Assembly (NCBI RefSeq): GCF_011250635.1
Contig: NZ_JAANNP010000001.1
Coordinates: 1-64,000, forward strand
DNA: 64,000 nt
Source: Motilibacter deserti
GTDB taxonomy: Bacteria; Actinomycetota; Actinomycetes; Motilibacterales; Motilibacteraceae
Direction: 5' to 3'
Part shown: piece by piece, positions 42,760-50,540 of the stretch
Layout: each line of letters begins with the position of its first letter
Numbering within the stretch: the first letter of the stretch is position 1
Notes under the pieces: generated by a model
Seen by the model: only the letters and a program-made list of their open reading frames with translations
The model's database searches: none
What the model was told of the DNA's origin: nothing
Program-made: the position numbers and the translations under genes

Positions 42760-43616
42760 GCGAGACCCGCGACTGCGAGCGCCTCGGCCCCTACCTGGCG
42801 CTCGACGCCGTCGTCGAGGTGTCCGTCGAGGACGCGCGGACCGCGGCGTACCTGCGCCGGGCGCTGTCCGGCCTGCCCACGGCGCCGGCTGGCGCGCGCC
42901 CGGTCCGCTACGCGCTGCGCCGCGTCGACGCCGGCCACGTGCTCGAGCGCAACGACGAGCCCGTGCTCGTCGAGCCGGACCGCGGTTGGCTGCCCACCGC
43001 GTACCTCCTCTGGCACCTCAACCGCGACGCGGTGAACGCGACGCTGCCGCGCGCCACCGTCCTGCACGCGGCCGCGGCCAGCTGGGCCGGCGGCACGGTG
43101 CTCCTCCCCGCCCCGATGGAGACCGGCAAGTCCACGCTCGTGACCGGCCTGGTGCGAGCGGGCTTCTCGTACGTCACCGACGAGGCCGTCGCCGTCGACC
43201 CGGCCACGCTGGCCCTGACGAGCTACCCGAAGCCGATCGGCCTCGACCCGGGCTCCTGGCCGGTGCTGCCCGACGCCCGCCCCGACGACGCCGACGTCCT
43301 GCCCGAGCAGTGGCTCGTGGCCGCGTCCGGCCTGGCCGGCTCCGGCGGCGTCGCCCCGCAGCCGGTGCCGCCGGCCCGCCTGGTCGTCCTGGCTTCGTTC
43401 GAGCGCGGCGCACGGGCCCGCCTGGAGATGCTGACTCCGGGCGCCGCGGTCCTCGAGATGGCCAGGAGCTGCTTCGGCTGGCCGGGCACCGCCCGCCGGG
43501 ACCTGCCGGTCCTGGCCCGGCTTGCAGAGTCCGTCCCGAGCTTCCGGCTCCCGCGCGGGGACCTCGACGGAGCGGTCGCCACGCTGCGGTCCGCCCTCGA
43601 GCGGGCGGCGGCATGA
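42756..43616 (+). CDS. HPr kinase/phosphorylase-like (HprK C-terminal type) protein
   Basis: A 286-residue protein with the P-loop APMETGKSTLV (residues 119-129), YVTDEAVAVD at 139-148 and the preceding TVLHAAAASW; these match HprK-like kinase domains found in some RiPP pathways. No PTS genes are near, so HPr itself is an unlikely substrate. It overlaps the MBL gene upstream (GTGA) and the PqqD-like gene downstream (ATGA), strongly implying joint translation. I infer a kinase acting with the PqqD-like protein on a peptide or protein; the target is unknown. Confidence 0.82.
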   Translation: MSETRDCERLGPYLALDAVVEVSVEDARTAAYLRRALSGLPTAPAGARPVRYALRRVDAGHVLERNDEPVLVEPDRGWLPTAYLLWHLNRDAVNATLPRATVLHAAAASWAGGTVLLPAPMETGKSTLVTGLVRAGFSYVTDEAVAVDPATLALTSYPKPIGLDPGSWPVLPDARPDDADVLPEQWLVAASGLAGSGGVAPQPVPPARLVVLASFERGARARLEMLTPGAAVLEMARSCFGWPGTARRDLPVLARLAESVPSFRLPRGDLDGAVATLRSALERAAA

Positions 43617-43918
43617 CCGGGCGGCCACGGCTGCGGCCCGGCGTGCTCTGGGTCGACGTCGCCGACGAGCGCGTCGGCTACGACGAGCAGGCCGGCCGGC
43701 TGCACCTGCTCAGCCCGGTGGGCGCCGCGGTCGCGGACCTGCTGGAGTCCGGCCGCTCCGTCGACGAGGCCGTCGACCAGCTGACCGGCGCCTCCGGTCG
43801 CACGCGGGGCGAGGTCGAGCGCGCCGTCCACGACGTGCTGGCCGCGCTGGCCGCGGCGGGCCTGCTGCAGGACCGACCGGGCCCCGCCGGCCCCGGCCCC
43901 GGGGGCCCGGCGGGCTGA
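43613..43918 (+). CDS. PqqD-like peptide-chaperone family protein
   Basis: A 101-residue protein resembling PqqD, the RiPP-recognition chaperone: RLRPGVLWVDVADERVGYDEQAG, LHLLSPVGAAVADLLESGRS and VDEAVDQLTG, then a winged-helix-like VERAVHDVLAALAAAGLL. The last ~15 residues are a Gly/Pro tail. The ATG overlaps the HprK-like stop. HprK plus PqqD-like pairs occur in several lasso-peptide and related systems; here no B1/B2 protease, cyclase or precursor is visible. Confidence 0.82.
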   Translation: MTGRPRLRPGVLWVDVADERVGYDEQAGRLHLLSPVGAAVADLLESGRSVDEAVDQLTGASGRTRGEVERAVHDVLAALAAAGLLQDRPGPAGPGPGGPAG

Positions 43919-44047
43919 CTCGCTGCCCGTCGCGGTCAGACGCGGCGGCGTCCCCCAGAAGGTGCCGTCGCCGCTCCGGCTGGGACCGTGCCGCAGCCGC
44001 TCCGGCGAGGCGCTGCCGCCGCTCCGCTGCGGATGAAGCCGTTCCGG

Positions 44048-44974
44048 CTAGCGGGACGACCGCGCTTCGTCGGGACGGCCCGGCTCCGGCACGCCGGCGT
44101 CCGACGCGTCCTCCACCGAGGTGGCCGCGGTCGCGCCAGCTGGCGCGGAGGGCGCCTGGTCCGAGAGGTCGACCACCGCGTGCCCGTCGGCGGAGGGACG
44201 GGCGTTGGCCAGCGGGTCCTTGGCCAAGGGGTCCCTGGCCAGCGCTGCCGTGCCGTTCAGCCCGGCGGGCAGCGCGGGAAGCGCCGAGACGGCCTGTGGC
44301 TGGGCCCGGCCCCACTCCAGCTCCACGTCACGCAGCAACGCCTCGAGGTAGGCCCGCAGCTGCACGCGGGTCACCTGGCCGAAGGCGCGCAGGTAGGCGA
44401 CCTGCTCCTCGAGCTCCTGCTTGGCCTGCGCCGAGTCGGTGCCGGCCGCGACCGGCTCGGCCGCCGGCGCACCACTGGGCAGGGCCGGGGCCCCGTTCGG
44501 CGCGGGAGCCGCGGCGGAGGCCTCGAGCGCGAGCCGCTCGGCCTGCTCGACGATGGCCTTGGCGCGCACCCGCGCCTCCTCGACCAGCTCCTCGGCGTGC
44601 TGCCGGGCGTCGCTCGTCACGCGACGGCTGTACTGCTCGGCGTCGGCGACGTACTGGTCCGCGGTCTGCTGGGCAGCGGACAGCACTCGCACGGCTTGGA
44701 GCGACGCGGCGTCGCGACGCTCGCCGCCGCCCTCGCCGTCCGGGCTCGACACCTGCTCCTTGAGGCGGATGACCTCGTCGCGCAGCTCGCCCTTCTCCCG
44801 GATGAGCCGGGTCAGCTCCACCTGGACCCGCTCGAGGAAGACGTCGACCTCGGTCACGTCGTAGCCGCGGCGACCGAGGCCCGAGCGACCGAACAGGACG
44901 CTGTGGACGTCGGCAGGACTCAGCCGACGGGCCCACTCCTGGTGGTCGGGCACGGAGTTCGTGGGGGTCGTCAT
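44048..44974 (-). CDS. DivIVA-domain coiled-coil protein
   Basis: A 308-residue protein. RRLSPADVHSVLFGRSGLGRRGYDVTEVDVFLERV at about residues 17-52 is a DivIVA-type N-terminal domain. A long coiled coil follows (to about residue 150) with repeated AEQY/ARQHAEEL-type heptads, then an Ala/Pro-rich linker and a second helical part near 190-230. The C-terminus is disordered. It is likely a peripheral scaffold at the membrane. The ATG overlaps the stop of the flavohemoprotein gene (ATGA), an unexpected translational coupling. Confidence 0.87.
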   Translation of the reverse strand: MTTPTNSVPDHQEWARRLSPADVHSVLFGRSGLGRRGYDVTEVDVFLERVQVELTRLIREKGELRDEVIRLKEQVSSPDGEGGGERRDAASLQAVRVLSAAQQTADQYVADAEQYSRRVTSDARQHAEELVEEARVRAKAIVEQAERLALEASAAAPAPNGAPALPSGAPAAEPVAAGTDSAQAKQELEEQVAYLRAFGQVTRVQLRAYLEALLRDVELEWGRAQPQAVSALPALPAGLNGTAALARDPLAKDPLANARPSADGHAVVDLSDQAPSAPAGATAATSVEDASDAGVPEPGRPDEARSSR

Positions 44975-46110
44975 GACGTCAAGCTCCCTTCGGCACTGGG
45001 CCCCGGCCGGCTCGGGGCGAACCTCTCCGCTCGGATGCGGTGCTCCGGCACGCCCGCCTTGATGAGCTCCTTGACGGTCTCGTCGACCATCAGCGGCGCC
45101 CCGCACACGAACACGTCCCTGCTGCCCCACGGGCCGTCGCGGACCACCACGTCGCTGACGCGCCCCTTCTCCCCGGGGTAGTCGTCCTCGTCGGAGACCA
45201 CGGGCACCACGGTCACCCACGGGTGGGCGCGGGCGAGCGCCTGCAGGCTCTCGAGGTCGTAGAGGTCGGCAGCCGTCCGTGCCTCGACGTAGAAGTCGAC
45301 GCGGCGGGCGACGTCGTCCTGCGTGACCTGCTCGAGGATCGCCTTGAGCGGGGCCACGCCCGTGCCGCTCGCGACGAGCAGGAGGTCGCGGTCGGACGTC
45401 GTGTCGAGCACGAGCCCGCCCTGGGGCGGCCCGAGCCGGACCGCGTCGCCGACCGCGAGGTGGCGGACGAGGGCCGAGCTCACCGGGCCGCCGTCGTGAG
45501 CCTGCACGTGCAGCTCCAGGACGTTGTCCTCGCGGGGAGCGTTGGCGACGGCGTAGTAGCGCCAGAGCCGGGGCCGCAGCTCACTCTCCACGGCCACGGC
45601 CTGGCCCGGGACGAAGTCGAGGCGCTCGCGCGGCTCCAGGCGGACGACCGCGATGTCGAGCGTTCGCCGCTCGTGCGAGACCACGCGCGCGTCCCACCAG
45701 GCCGGGTCGTCGGACTGACCGGCGGCCTCGGTCATGACGGAGGCGATGACGCCGTAGGCCTCGGCCCAGTCGGCCGCGAGCTCGGGCGTCCACGCGTCAC
45801 CGGCGAAGTGCTCGAGCGTGGCCAGGAGGCTGGCCCCGACCGCCGGGTAGTGCCCGGCGAGCGTCCCGAACTTGCGGTGGTCGCGACCGAGGTCCTGCAG
45901 GAACGGGACGAGTACGTCCACATTGTCCACATTGGTCACAATGTGTCCGAGCGCGGCGAACAAGCGGTCGCGCTGCGTCATCATCGAGACGGGGAACAGT
46001 GAACGGGTCTCGGGATAGTTCAGGAACAGGTGCGAGTAGAAGAACAGCGGGACCTCATCGCCGTTCGCACCGACGACCTCGAAGCTGTCGCGCATTCGCT
46101 GGATGTCCAC
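44971..46110 (-). CDS. Flavohemoprotein-like globin/reductase
   Basis: A 379-residue protein with an N-terminal globin domain (1-~135; FYSHLFLNYPETRSLFP, heme-ligand histidine in GRDHRKFG) fused to a ferredoxin-NADP reductase-like module: FAD site WRYYAVANAP, NAD site ASGTGVAPLKAIL and VFVCGAPLMVDETVK. Flavohemoproteins oxidise NO to nitrate at the cost of NAD(P)H. It is about 20 residues shorter than E. coli Hmp. A truncated hemoglobin gene lies upstream on the same strand. The sequence does not show whether NO is the true substrate. Confidence 0.9.
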   Translation of the reverse strand: MDIQRMRDSFEVVGANGDEVPLFFYSHLFLNYPETRSLFPVSMMTQRDRLFAALGHIVTNVDNVDVLVPFLQDLGRDHRKFGTLAGHYPAVGASLLATLEHFAGDAWTPELAADWAEAYGVIASVMTEAAGQSDDPAWWDARVVSHERRTLDIAVVRLEPRERLDFVPGQAVAVESELRPRLWRYYAVANAPREDNVLELHVQAHDGGPVSSALVRHLAVGDAVRLGPPQGGLVLDTTSDRDLLLVASGTGVAPLKAILEQVTQDDVARRVDFYVEARTAADLYDLESLQALARAHPWVTVVPVVSDEDDYPGEKGRVSDVVVRDGPWGSRDVFVCGAPLMVDETVKELIKAGVPEHRIRAERFAPSRPGPSAEGSLTS

Positions 46111-46173
46111 CAGAAGCTCTCCTCCCCCACTGTCCTTGTCTCCGCCGTGCCCGGGCCGGCACGGTGCTGCCGG

Positions 46174-46545
46174 CTACGAACCGGATGGCACGGGATCCGC
46201 GACGATGTCGTCGCGGTGGGCGCCGAGCGCCGCTGCGACGGTCCCGAGCGTCTCGTCGTCGACCCCGAGCGACGTGAGCGTGGCCGCAAGGTGGCCCACG
46301 ACCCGGTCGAAGTCCGCGGACGTGATGCCGAGCGAGCGGTGCGCCTGCGCGAGGTCCCGCCCCTCGTAGGCCTTCGGCCCGCCCGTCACCTGGACGAGCA
46401 GGGCAGCCTGGTGCTGACGGAGCCGCGCCATGTCGACGCCCTCGAAGTAGCCGGCGAGCGCAGGGTCACCCAGCACGCGGCGGTAGAACTCGTCCACCGC
46501 GGCACGAATGCCATGCTCCTGGCCGAGAACGTCGTAAATCGACAC
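46174..46545 (-). CDS. Group I truncated hemoglobin (HbN-like)
   Basis: A 123-residue 2-over-2 globin. YDVLGQEHGIRAAVDEFYRRVLGDPALAGYF gives the A/B helices with the conserved Phe-Tyr pair, and the proximal histidine is in LAQAHRSLGI. QHQAALLVQVTGGP and FDRVVGHLAATL are family-typical. In mycobacteria HbN detoxifies NO. GTG 46545 is chosen because the frame upstream has no globin character. A promoter with good -35/-10 spacing lies upstream. The flavohemoprotein gene follows 63 bases later. Confidence 0.93.
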   Translation of the reverse strand: MSIYDVLGQEHGIRAAVDEFYRRVLGDPALAGYFEGVDMARLRQHQAALLVQVTGGPKAYEGRDLAQAHRSLGITSADFDRVVGHLAATLTSLGVDDETLGTVAAALGAHRDDIVADPVPSGS

Positions 46546-46968
46546 GGATCGCCTACTCCAACCTTCCAGGTGCCCGGGCCATCGCGGCCCGGCGGGACCG
46601 ACTGTAGGGGGTGCCCGCCGCGTGCGTAACACAATCCCCAGACTTCGGATACGCGCTGATCACACCAGGCGGGCACGAGGAAGTTGCCGGCCGCCGAATT
46701 TCCGTCCAGGCACGGACGGTGCTACTCGGCATTCCGTGACGAGCAAATAACGGAGCGTCGCAGCCGATGGCCTGCCGCCGGTCCAGGCGGCAGGCGCACC
46801 CTATGGGCCGGTCTGCACAGTTCGCCCGGGCCCGGCGCGAGGGGTTCGCCGCCTCTTCGGACGAAGTTCGGCAACTCGAACGGTGCGACGGCCCCGTCGT
46901 TGCTAGCGTCCGACCGCTCTGGCTCGTCCAGGGCGGCACAGCTCGCAAGCGACACAGGGGGGATTGCG
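46546..46968. promoter_or_regulatory. Divergent region between truncated hemoglobin and second Tat protein
   Basis: This 423-base stretch holds no gene. On the minus strand TTACGC (46624-46629), 17 bases, TACAGT (46601-46606) form a plausible sigma-70 promoter for the hemoglobin gene. On the plus strand TAGCGT (46904-46909) could be the -10 of the Tat protein gene; GGGGGGAT (46957-46964) is its ribosome-binding site. The middle part is less GC-rich (ACGAGCAAATAACGG) and unassigned. Confidence 0.5.
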
Positions 46969-47544
46969 ATGGACGACAGCGCGCAGACGCTGCCGACGGG
47001 CAGCGCGGTCGACCGACGGACGATGCTCAAGCGCGCGGGTGCGCTGGGCGTCGCGGCGGTGTGGGCGACGCCGGTCCTGCAGAGCACGGGAGTGGCCTAC
47101 GCGGTGGGGAGCCCGCCGCCCGGCGGCACCCCGGTCCCGCCCGGCGGCATCAACCAGCTGCCGCTGCGGGGCGTGCTCGTGGTGCGTTTCGACGGCTCGC
47201 CCGACCGGGTCGCTCTCAGCATCTACAACGGGGGCTCCACCCTCGACCGCACGATCAACAACGAGGACAGCACGTTCATCACGTCCAAGATCGGAACGTG
47301 GCGCGACGCGAGCAGCGCGGAGCGCAGCCGCTTCACGACGTTCGGCGCGACGACGTACGCCGGCTCCGCTGCGCTCTTCGTCACCCTGCCGGCGGGCGTG
47401 GCCTTCGTCGACGGCGTGACATACACCTTCGACGGCAGCTTCTACAACTGCGGTGACGGCGACAAGTACACGACCGCCTACCGCAGCGGCAGCACCGTCT
47501 ACTTCGTCCGCGCCTGCAACGAGTCGAGCGGCGGGGAGTCCTAG
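46969..47544 (+). CDS. Tat-exported protein of unknown function
   Basis: A 191-residue predicted secreted protein. The Tat leader DRRTMLKRAGALGVAAVWATP (Arg16-Arg17) closely matches that of the protein at 41144, including STG-(x)-A-(x)-AVGSPPPGG around the cleavage site. The mature part (about residue 60 on) is beta-rich with GVLVVRFDGSPDRVALSIYNGG. It carries two cysteines (Cys161 and Cys183) that could form a disulfide outside the cell. No similarity to a known enzyme was recognised. Strong GGGGGG ribosome-binding site. Confidence 0.8.
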   Translation: MDDSAQTLPTGSAVDRRTMLKRAGALGVAAVWATPVLQSTGVAYAVGSPPPGGTPVPPGGINQLPLRGVLVVRFDGSPDRVALSIYNGGSTLDRTINNEDSTFITSKIGTWRDASSAERSRFTTFGATTYAGSAALFVTLPAGVAFVDGVTYTFDGSFYNCGDGDKYTTAYRSGSTVYFVRACNESSGGES

Positions 47545-47578
47545 CCGCTGCCTCCTCGCGTACCCGCGACAGCAAAGC

Positions 47579-47612
47579 ACGAGGGGACGGCCCAACCGGG
47601 CCGTCCCCTCGT
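47579..47612. terminator. Bidirectional terminator between the Tat protein gene and uvrB
   Basis: ACGAGGGGACGGCCC (47579-47593), loop AACC, GGGCCGTCCCCTCGT (47598-47612): a perfect 15-bp stem between convergent genes, usable from both sides. Confidence 0.88.
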
Positions 47613-47636
47613 CGCGTCGTGGGGCCAGGCCGCGAG

Positions 47637-49754
47637 TCAGCCGACCCCGGCGGTCCGCATCCCGCGCAGCTCCTTCTTGAGCTCCTGGACCTCGTCACGC
47701 AGCCGGGCGGCGAGCTCGAACTGCAGCTCGGCCGCAGCGGTCCGCATCTGGTCGGTCAGCGTCTGGATGAGCTCGGCGAGGTCGTTGGCCGGCATGCCGG
47801 AGGCCAGCTGCTTGGCGTGGGCGCCGACGTCCGCCTTCGAGGACAGGCCCGGCACGGGGGACTTGCCGCGCGACTGCTGCCGGCCGGACCCGCCCAGCAG
47901 CTCGGCCGTGTCGGCTTCCTCGCGGGCCAGCAGGTCGGTGATGTCCGCGATCCGCTTACGCAGCGGCTGCGGGTCGATCCCGCGCTCCTTGTTGTAGGCG
48001 ACCTGCTTCTCGCGCCGTCGGGCGGTCTCCTCGATCGCCTGCGCCATCGAGGGCGTGATCTTGTCGGCGTACATGTGCACTTGGCCGGAGACGTTGCGGG
48101 CCGCGCGCCCGATCGTCTGGATCAGCGAGGTCGCGGAGCGCAGGAACCCCTCCTTGTCCGCGTCGAGGATCGCGACGAGCGACACCTCCGGCAGGTCGAG
48201 GCCCTCGCGGAGCAGGTTGATGCCGACGAGCACGTCGTACTCGCCCATGCGCAGCTCGCGCAGGAGCTCGACCCGGCGCAGGGTGTCGACCTCGGAGTGC
48301 AGGTAGCGGACCCGGATGCCGAGCTCGAGCAGGTAGTCCGTGAGGTCCTCGGACATCTTCTTGGTGAGGGTCGTGACCAGGACCCGCTCGTCGCGCTCGG
48401 TCCGCTGCCGGATCTCGTGCACCAGGTCGTCGATCTGGCCCTTGGTGGGCTTGACGATGACCTCGGGGTCGACGAGCCCGGTGGGCCGGATGACCTGCTC
48501 GACGAACTCGCCTCCCGTGCGGGTCAGCTCGTAGGCCCCCGGTGTGGCCGAGAGGTAGACCGTCTGGCCGATCCGCTCGAGGAACTCCTCCCACTTGAGC
48601 GGTCGGTTGTCCATCGCGCTCGGCAGCCGGAACCCGTGCTCGACGAGCGTCCGCTTGCGGGACATGTCGCCCTCGTACATCGCGCCGATCTGGGGCACCG
48701 CCACGTGGGACTCGTCCACGACGAGCAGGAAGTCCTCGGGGAAGAAGTCGAGCAGCGTGTTGGCCGCCGACCCCGGCTCGCGCCCGTCGATGTGCAGCGA
48801 GTAGTTCTCGATGCCGGAGCAGAACCCGACCTGGCGCATCATCTCGATGTCGTAGGTCGTGCGCATGCGCAGCCGCTGCGCCTCGAGCAGCTTGCCCTGC
48901 TTCTCCATCTTGGCCAGCTGGTCGCCGAGCTCGCGCTCGATGCCGGCGATCGCGCGCTCCATGCGCTCGGGGCCGGCCACGTAGTGCGTCGCCGGGAAGA
49001 TGCGGACCTGCTCCTGCTCGGCGATCACCTCGCCGGTCAGCGGGTGCAGCATGAGGATGCGCTCGATCTCGTCGCCGAACATCTCGATCCGGACGGCGAG
49101 CTCTTCGTAGACGGGGATGATCTCGATGGTGTCGCCGCGCACCCGGAACGTGCCGCGGGTGAAGGCGAGGTCGTTGCGCGTGTATTGGACCTCGACGAAC
49201 CGGCGCAGCAGCGTGTCGCGGTCGATCTCCATCCCGACGTGCAGCTCGACCATCCGGTCGACGTACTCCTGCGGGGTGCCGAGGCCATAGATGCACGAGA
49301 CGGTCGCCACCACCACGGCGTCCCGCCGGGTCAGCAGCGAGCTCGTCGCCGAGTGGCGCAGCCGCTCGACCTCCTCGTTGACCGAGGAGTCCTTCTCGAT
49401 GTAGGTGTCCGTCTGCGGGACGTAGGCCTCGGGCTGGTAGTAGTCGTAGTACGACACGAAGTACTCGACCGCGTTGTTCGGCAGCATCTCGCGCAGCTCG
49501 TTCGCCATCTGCGCCGCGAGCGTCTTGTTCGGCTCGAGCACCAGCGTCGGGCGCTGCAGGCGCTCGATGAGCCAGGCGGTGGTCGCGCTCTTGCCGGTGC
49601 CGGTCGCGCCGAGCAGCACGACGTCCTTCTCTCCCGCCCGGATCCGCCGCTCGAGCTCGGCGATCGCGGTGGGCTGGTCGCCGCTCGGCTCGAACTCGGA
49701 CACGACGGAGAAGGGCGTGGCCGAACTGCGCTGGAGGTCGGTGACGGGTCGCAC
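47637..49754 (-). CDS. uvrB: Excinuclease ABC subunit B
   Basis: UvrB is the helicase-like core of excision repair. The 705-residue protein has Walker [15 protein letters not shown], the beta-hairpin region [33 protein letters not shown], helicase motif QTIGRAARN and a C-terminal UVR domain ([20 protein letters not shown]). GTG 49754 is chosen: a TACCTT -10 ends six bases before it, so the transcript is probably leaderless. The much longer open frame upstream overlaps coaE and is not real. Confidence 0.96.
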   Translation of the reverse strand: MRPVTDLQRSSATPFSVVSEFEPSGDQPTAIAELERRIRAGEKDVVLLGATGTGKSATTAWLIERLQRPTLVLEPNKTLAAQMANELREMLPNNAVEYFVSYYDYYQPEAYVPQTDTYIEKDSSVNEEVERLRHSATSSLLTRRDAVVVATVSCIYGLGTPQEYVDRMVELHVGMEIDRDTLLRRFVEVQYTRNDLAFTRGTFRVRGDTIEIIPVYEELAVRIEMFGDEIERILMLHPLTGEVIAEQEQVRIFPATHYVAGPERMERAIAGIERELGDQLAKMEKQGKLLEAQRLRMRTTYDIEMMRQVGFCSGIENYSLHIDGREPGSAANTLLDFFPEDFLLVVDESHVAVPQIGAMYEGDMSRKRTLVEHGFRLPSAMDNRPLKWEEFLERIGQTVYLSATPGAYELTRTGGEFVEQVIRPTGLVDPEVIVKPTKGQIDDLVHEIRQRTERDERVLVTTLTKKMSEDLTDYLLELGIRVRYLHSEVDTLRRVELLRELRMGEYDVLVGINLLREGLDLPEVSLVAILDADKEGFLRSATSLIQTIGRAARNVSGQVHMYADKITPSMAQAIEETARRREKQVAYNKERGIDPQPLRKRIADITDLLAREEADTAELLGGSGRQQSRGKSPVPGLSSKADVGAHAKQLASGMPANDLAELIQTLTDQMRTAAAELQFELAARLRDEVQELKKELRGMRTAGVG

Positions 49755-49760
49755 GCATCG

Positions 49761-49783
49761 AAGGTACGTCGCCCCACCGACAG
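49761..49783 (-). promoter_or_regulatory. PafBC-type (RecA-independent DNA damage) promoter of uvrB
   Basis: The minus strand reads CTGTCGGTG, eight bases, TACCTT, then six bases to the uvrB GTG. It fits the RecA-NDp consensus and matches the uvrA promoter over a 13-base CGACTGTCGGTGG block at identical spacing. Predicted transcription start coincides with the start codon. Confidence 0.8.
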
Positions 49784-49804
49784 TCGTGCCGGCGAGCGGT
49801 TGCC

Positions 49805-50413
49805 TCAGCTCTGGGCGGACGGCGCGTGCCGGGCCAGCCGCTCCCACAGCCGGTCGACTTGCGCCTGCAGGTGCTCCACCGGCCCCCCGCCGTCGAGCAC
49901 GACGTCGGCGGCGGCCAGCCGCTGCTCGCGCGTCGCCTGGGCGGCGATGCGGGCGCGGGCTTGCTCCTCGTCCAGACCGCGGGCGGCCACGAGCCGCCGG
50001 ACGCGCACGTCCTCCGGCGCGTCGACCACCACGACGAGGTCCAGGCCCGCGGTCAGCCCCTTCTCCACGAGGAGCGGCACGTCGTGCACGACGACGGCGC
50101 CCGCGGGGGCCGCGGCGACGGCCTCGGCCCGGCGCCGGGCGACCTCGGGGTGGACGATCGCCTCGAGCCGCTCGCGGGCGGCGGCGTCCGCGAACACGAC
50201 GCGGCCGAGCGCGAGGCGGTCGAGGGAGCCGTCCGCGGCGAGCACCGAGCGGCCGAAGGCGGCGACGACGGCGGCCAGCCCGGGGGTGCCGGGGGCGACC
50301 GCCTCGCGGGCCAGCAGGTCCGCGTCCACGACGAGCGCGCCGAGCTCGGCCAGCCGCGCGGACGCCGTCGATTTGCCGGACGCGATCCCGCCGGTCAGCC
50401 CCACCTGCAGCAC
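49805..50413 (-). CDS. coaE: Dephospho-CoA kinase
   Basis: CoaE phosphorylates dephospho-CoA in the last step of coenzyme A synthesis. The 202-residue protein has the P-loop [18 protein letters not shown] at the start, [12 protein letters not shown], and [12 protein letters not shown], all family hallmarks. It is the short form without the extra C-terminal UPF0157 domain of mycobacterial CoaE. GTG 50413 follows GGGAAGAA. Downstream of rpsA with a terminator between, as usual. Confidence 0.94.
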   Translation of the reverse strand: MLQVGLTGGIASGKSTASARLAELGALVVDADLLAREAVAPGTPGLAAVVAAFGRSVLAADGSLDRLALGRVVFADAAARERLEAIVHPEVARRRAEAVAAAPAGAVVVHDVPLLVEKGLTAGLDLVVVVDAPEDVRVRRLVAARGLDEEQARARIAAQATREQRLAAADVVLDGGGPVEHLQAQVDRLWERLARHAPSAQS

Positions 50414-50488
50414 GCGCCCATTCTTCCCGCGGGGGCGGGCCGACGACGAGGCCCGTCCCCATCCCCGTCGTCGCCCCCGCCGCAGACG

Positions 50489-50526
50489 CCGGACGCCCCC
50501 GGCCCGAAGGGGCAGGGGGCGTCCGG
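50489..50526 (-). terminator. Terminator of rpsA
   Basis: CCGGACGCCCCC (50489-50500) pairs perfectly with GGGGGCGTCCGG (50515-50526), 14 bases after the rpsA stop on the minus strand. Confidence 0.8.
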
Positions 50527-50540
50527 TTCGGGGGTGCGGG

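Noticed and set aside
43919-44763. Plus-strand frame continuing past the PqqD-like gene
   Set aside because: Arg/Ala/Pro-rich and antisense to the DivIVA-family gene, whose domain is clear.
49755-50462. Upstream extension of the uvrB frame by 236 codons
   Set aside because: Overlaps coaE in another frame and has Arg/Gly/Ala-rich nonsense composition; the leaderless promoter fixes the start at 49754.
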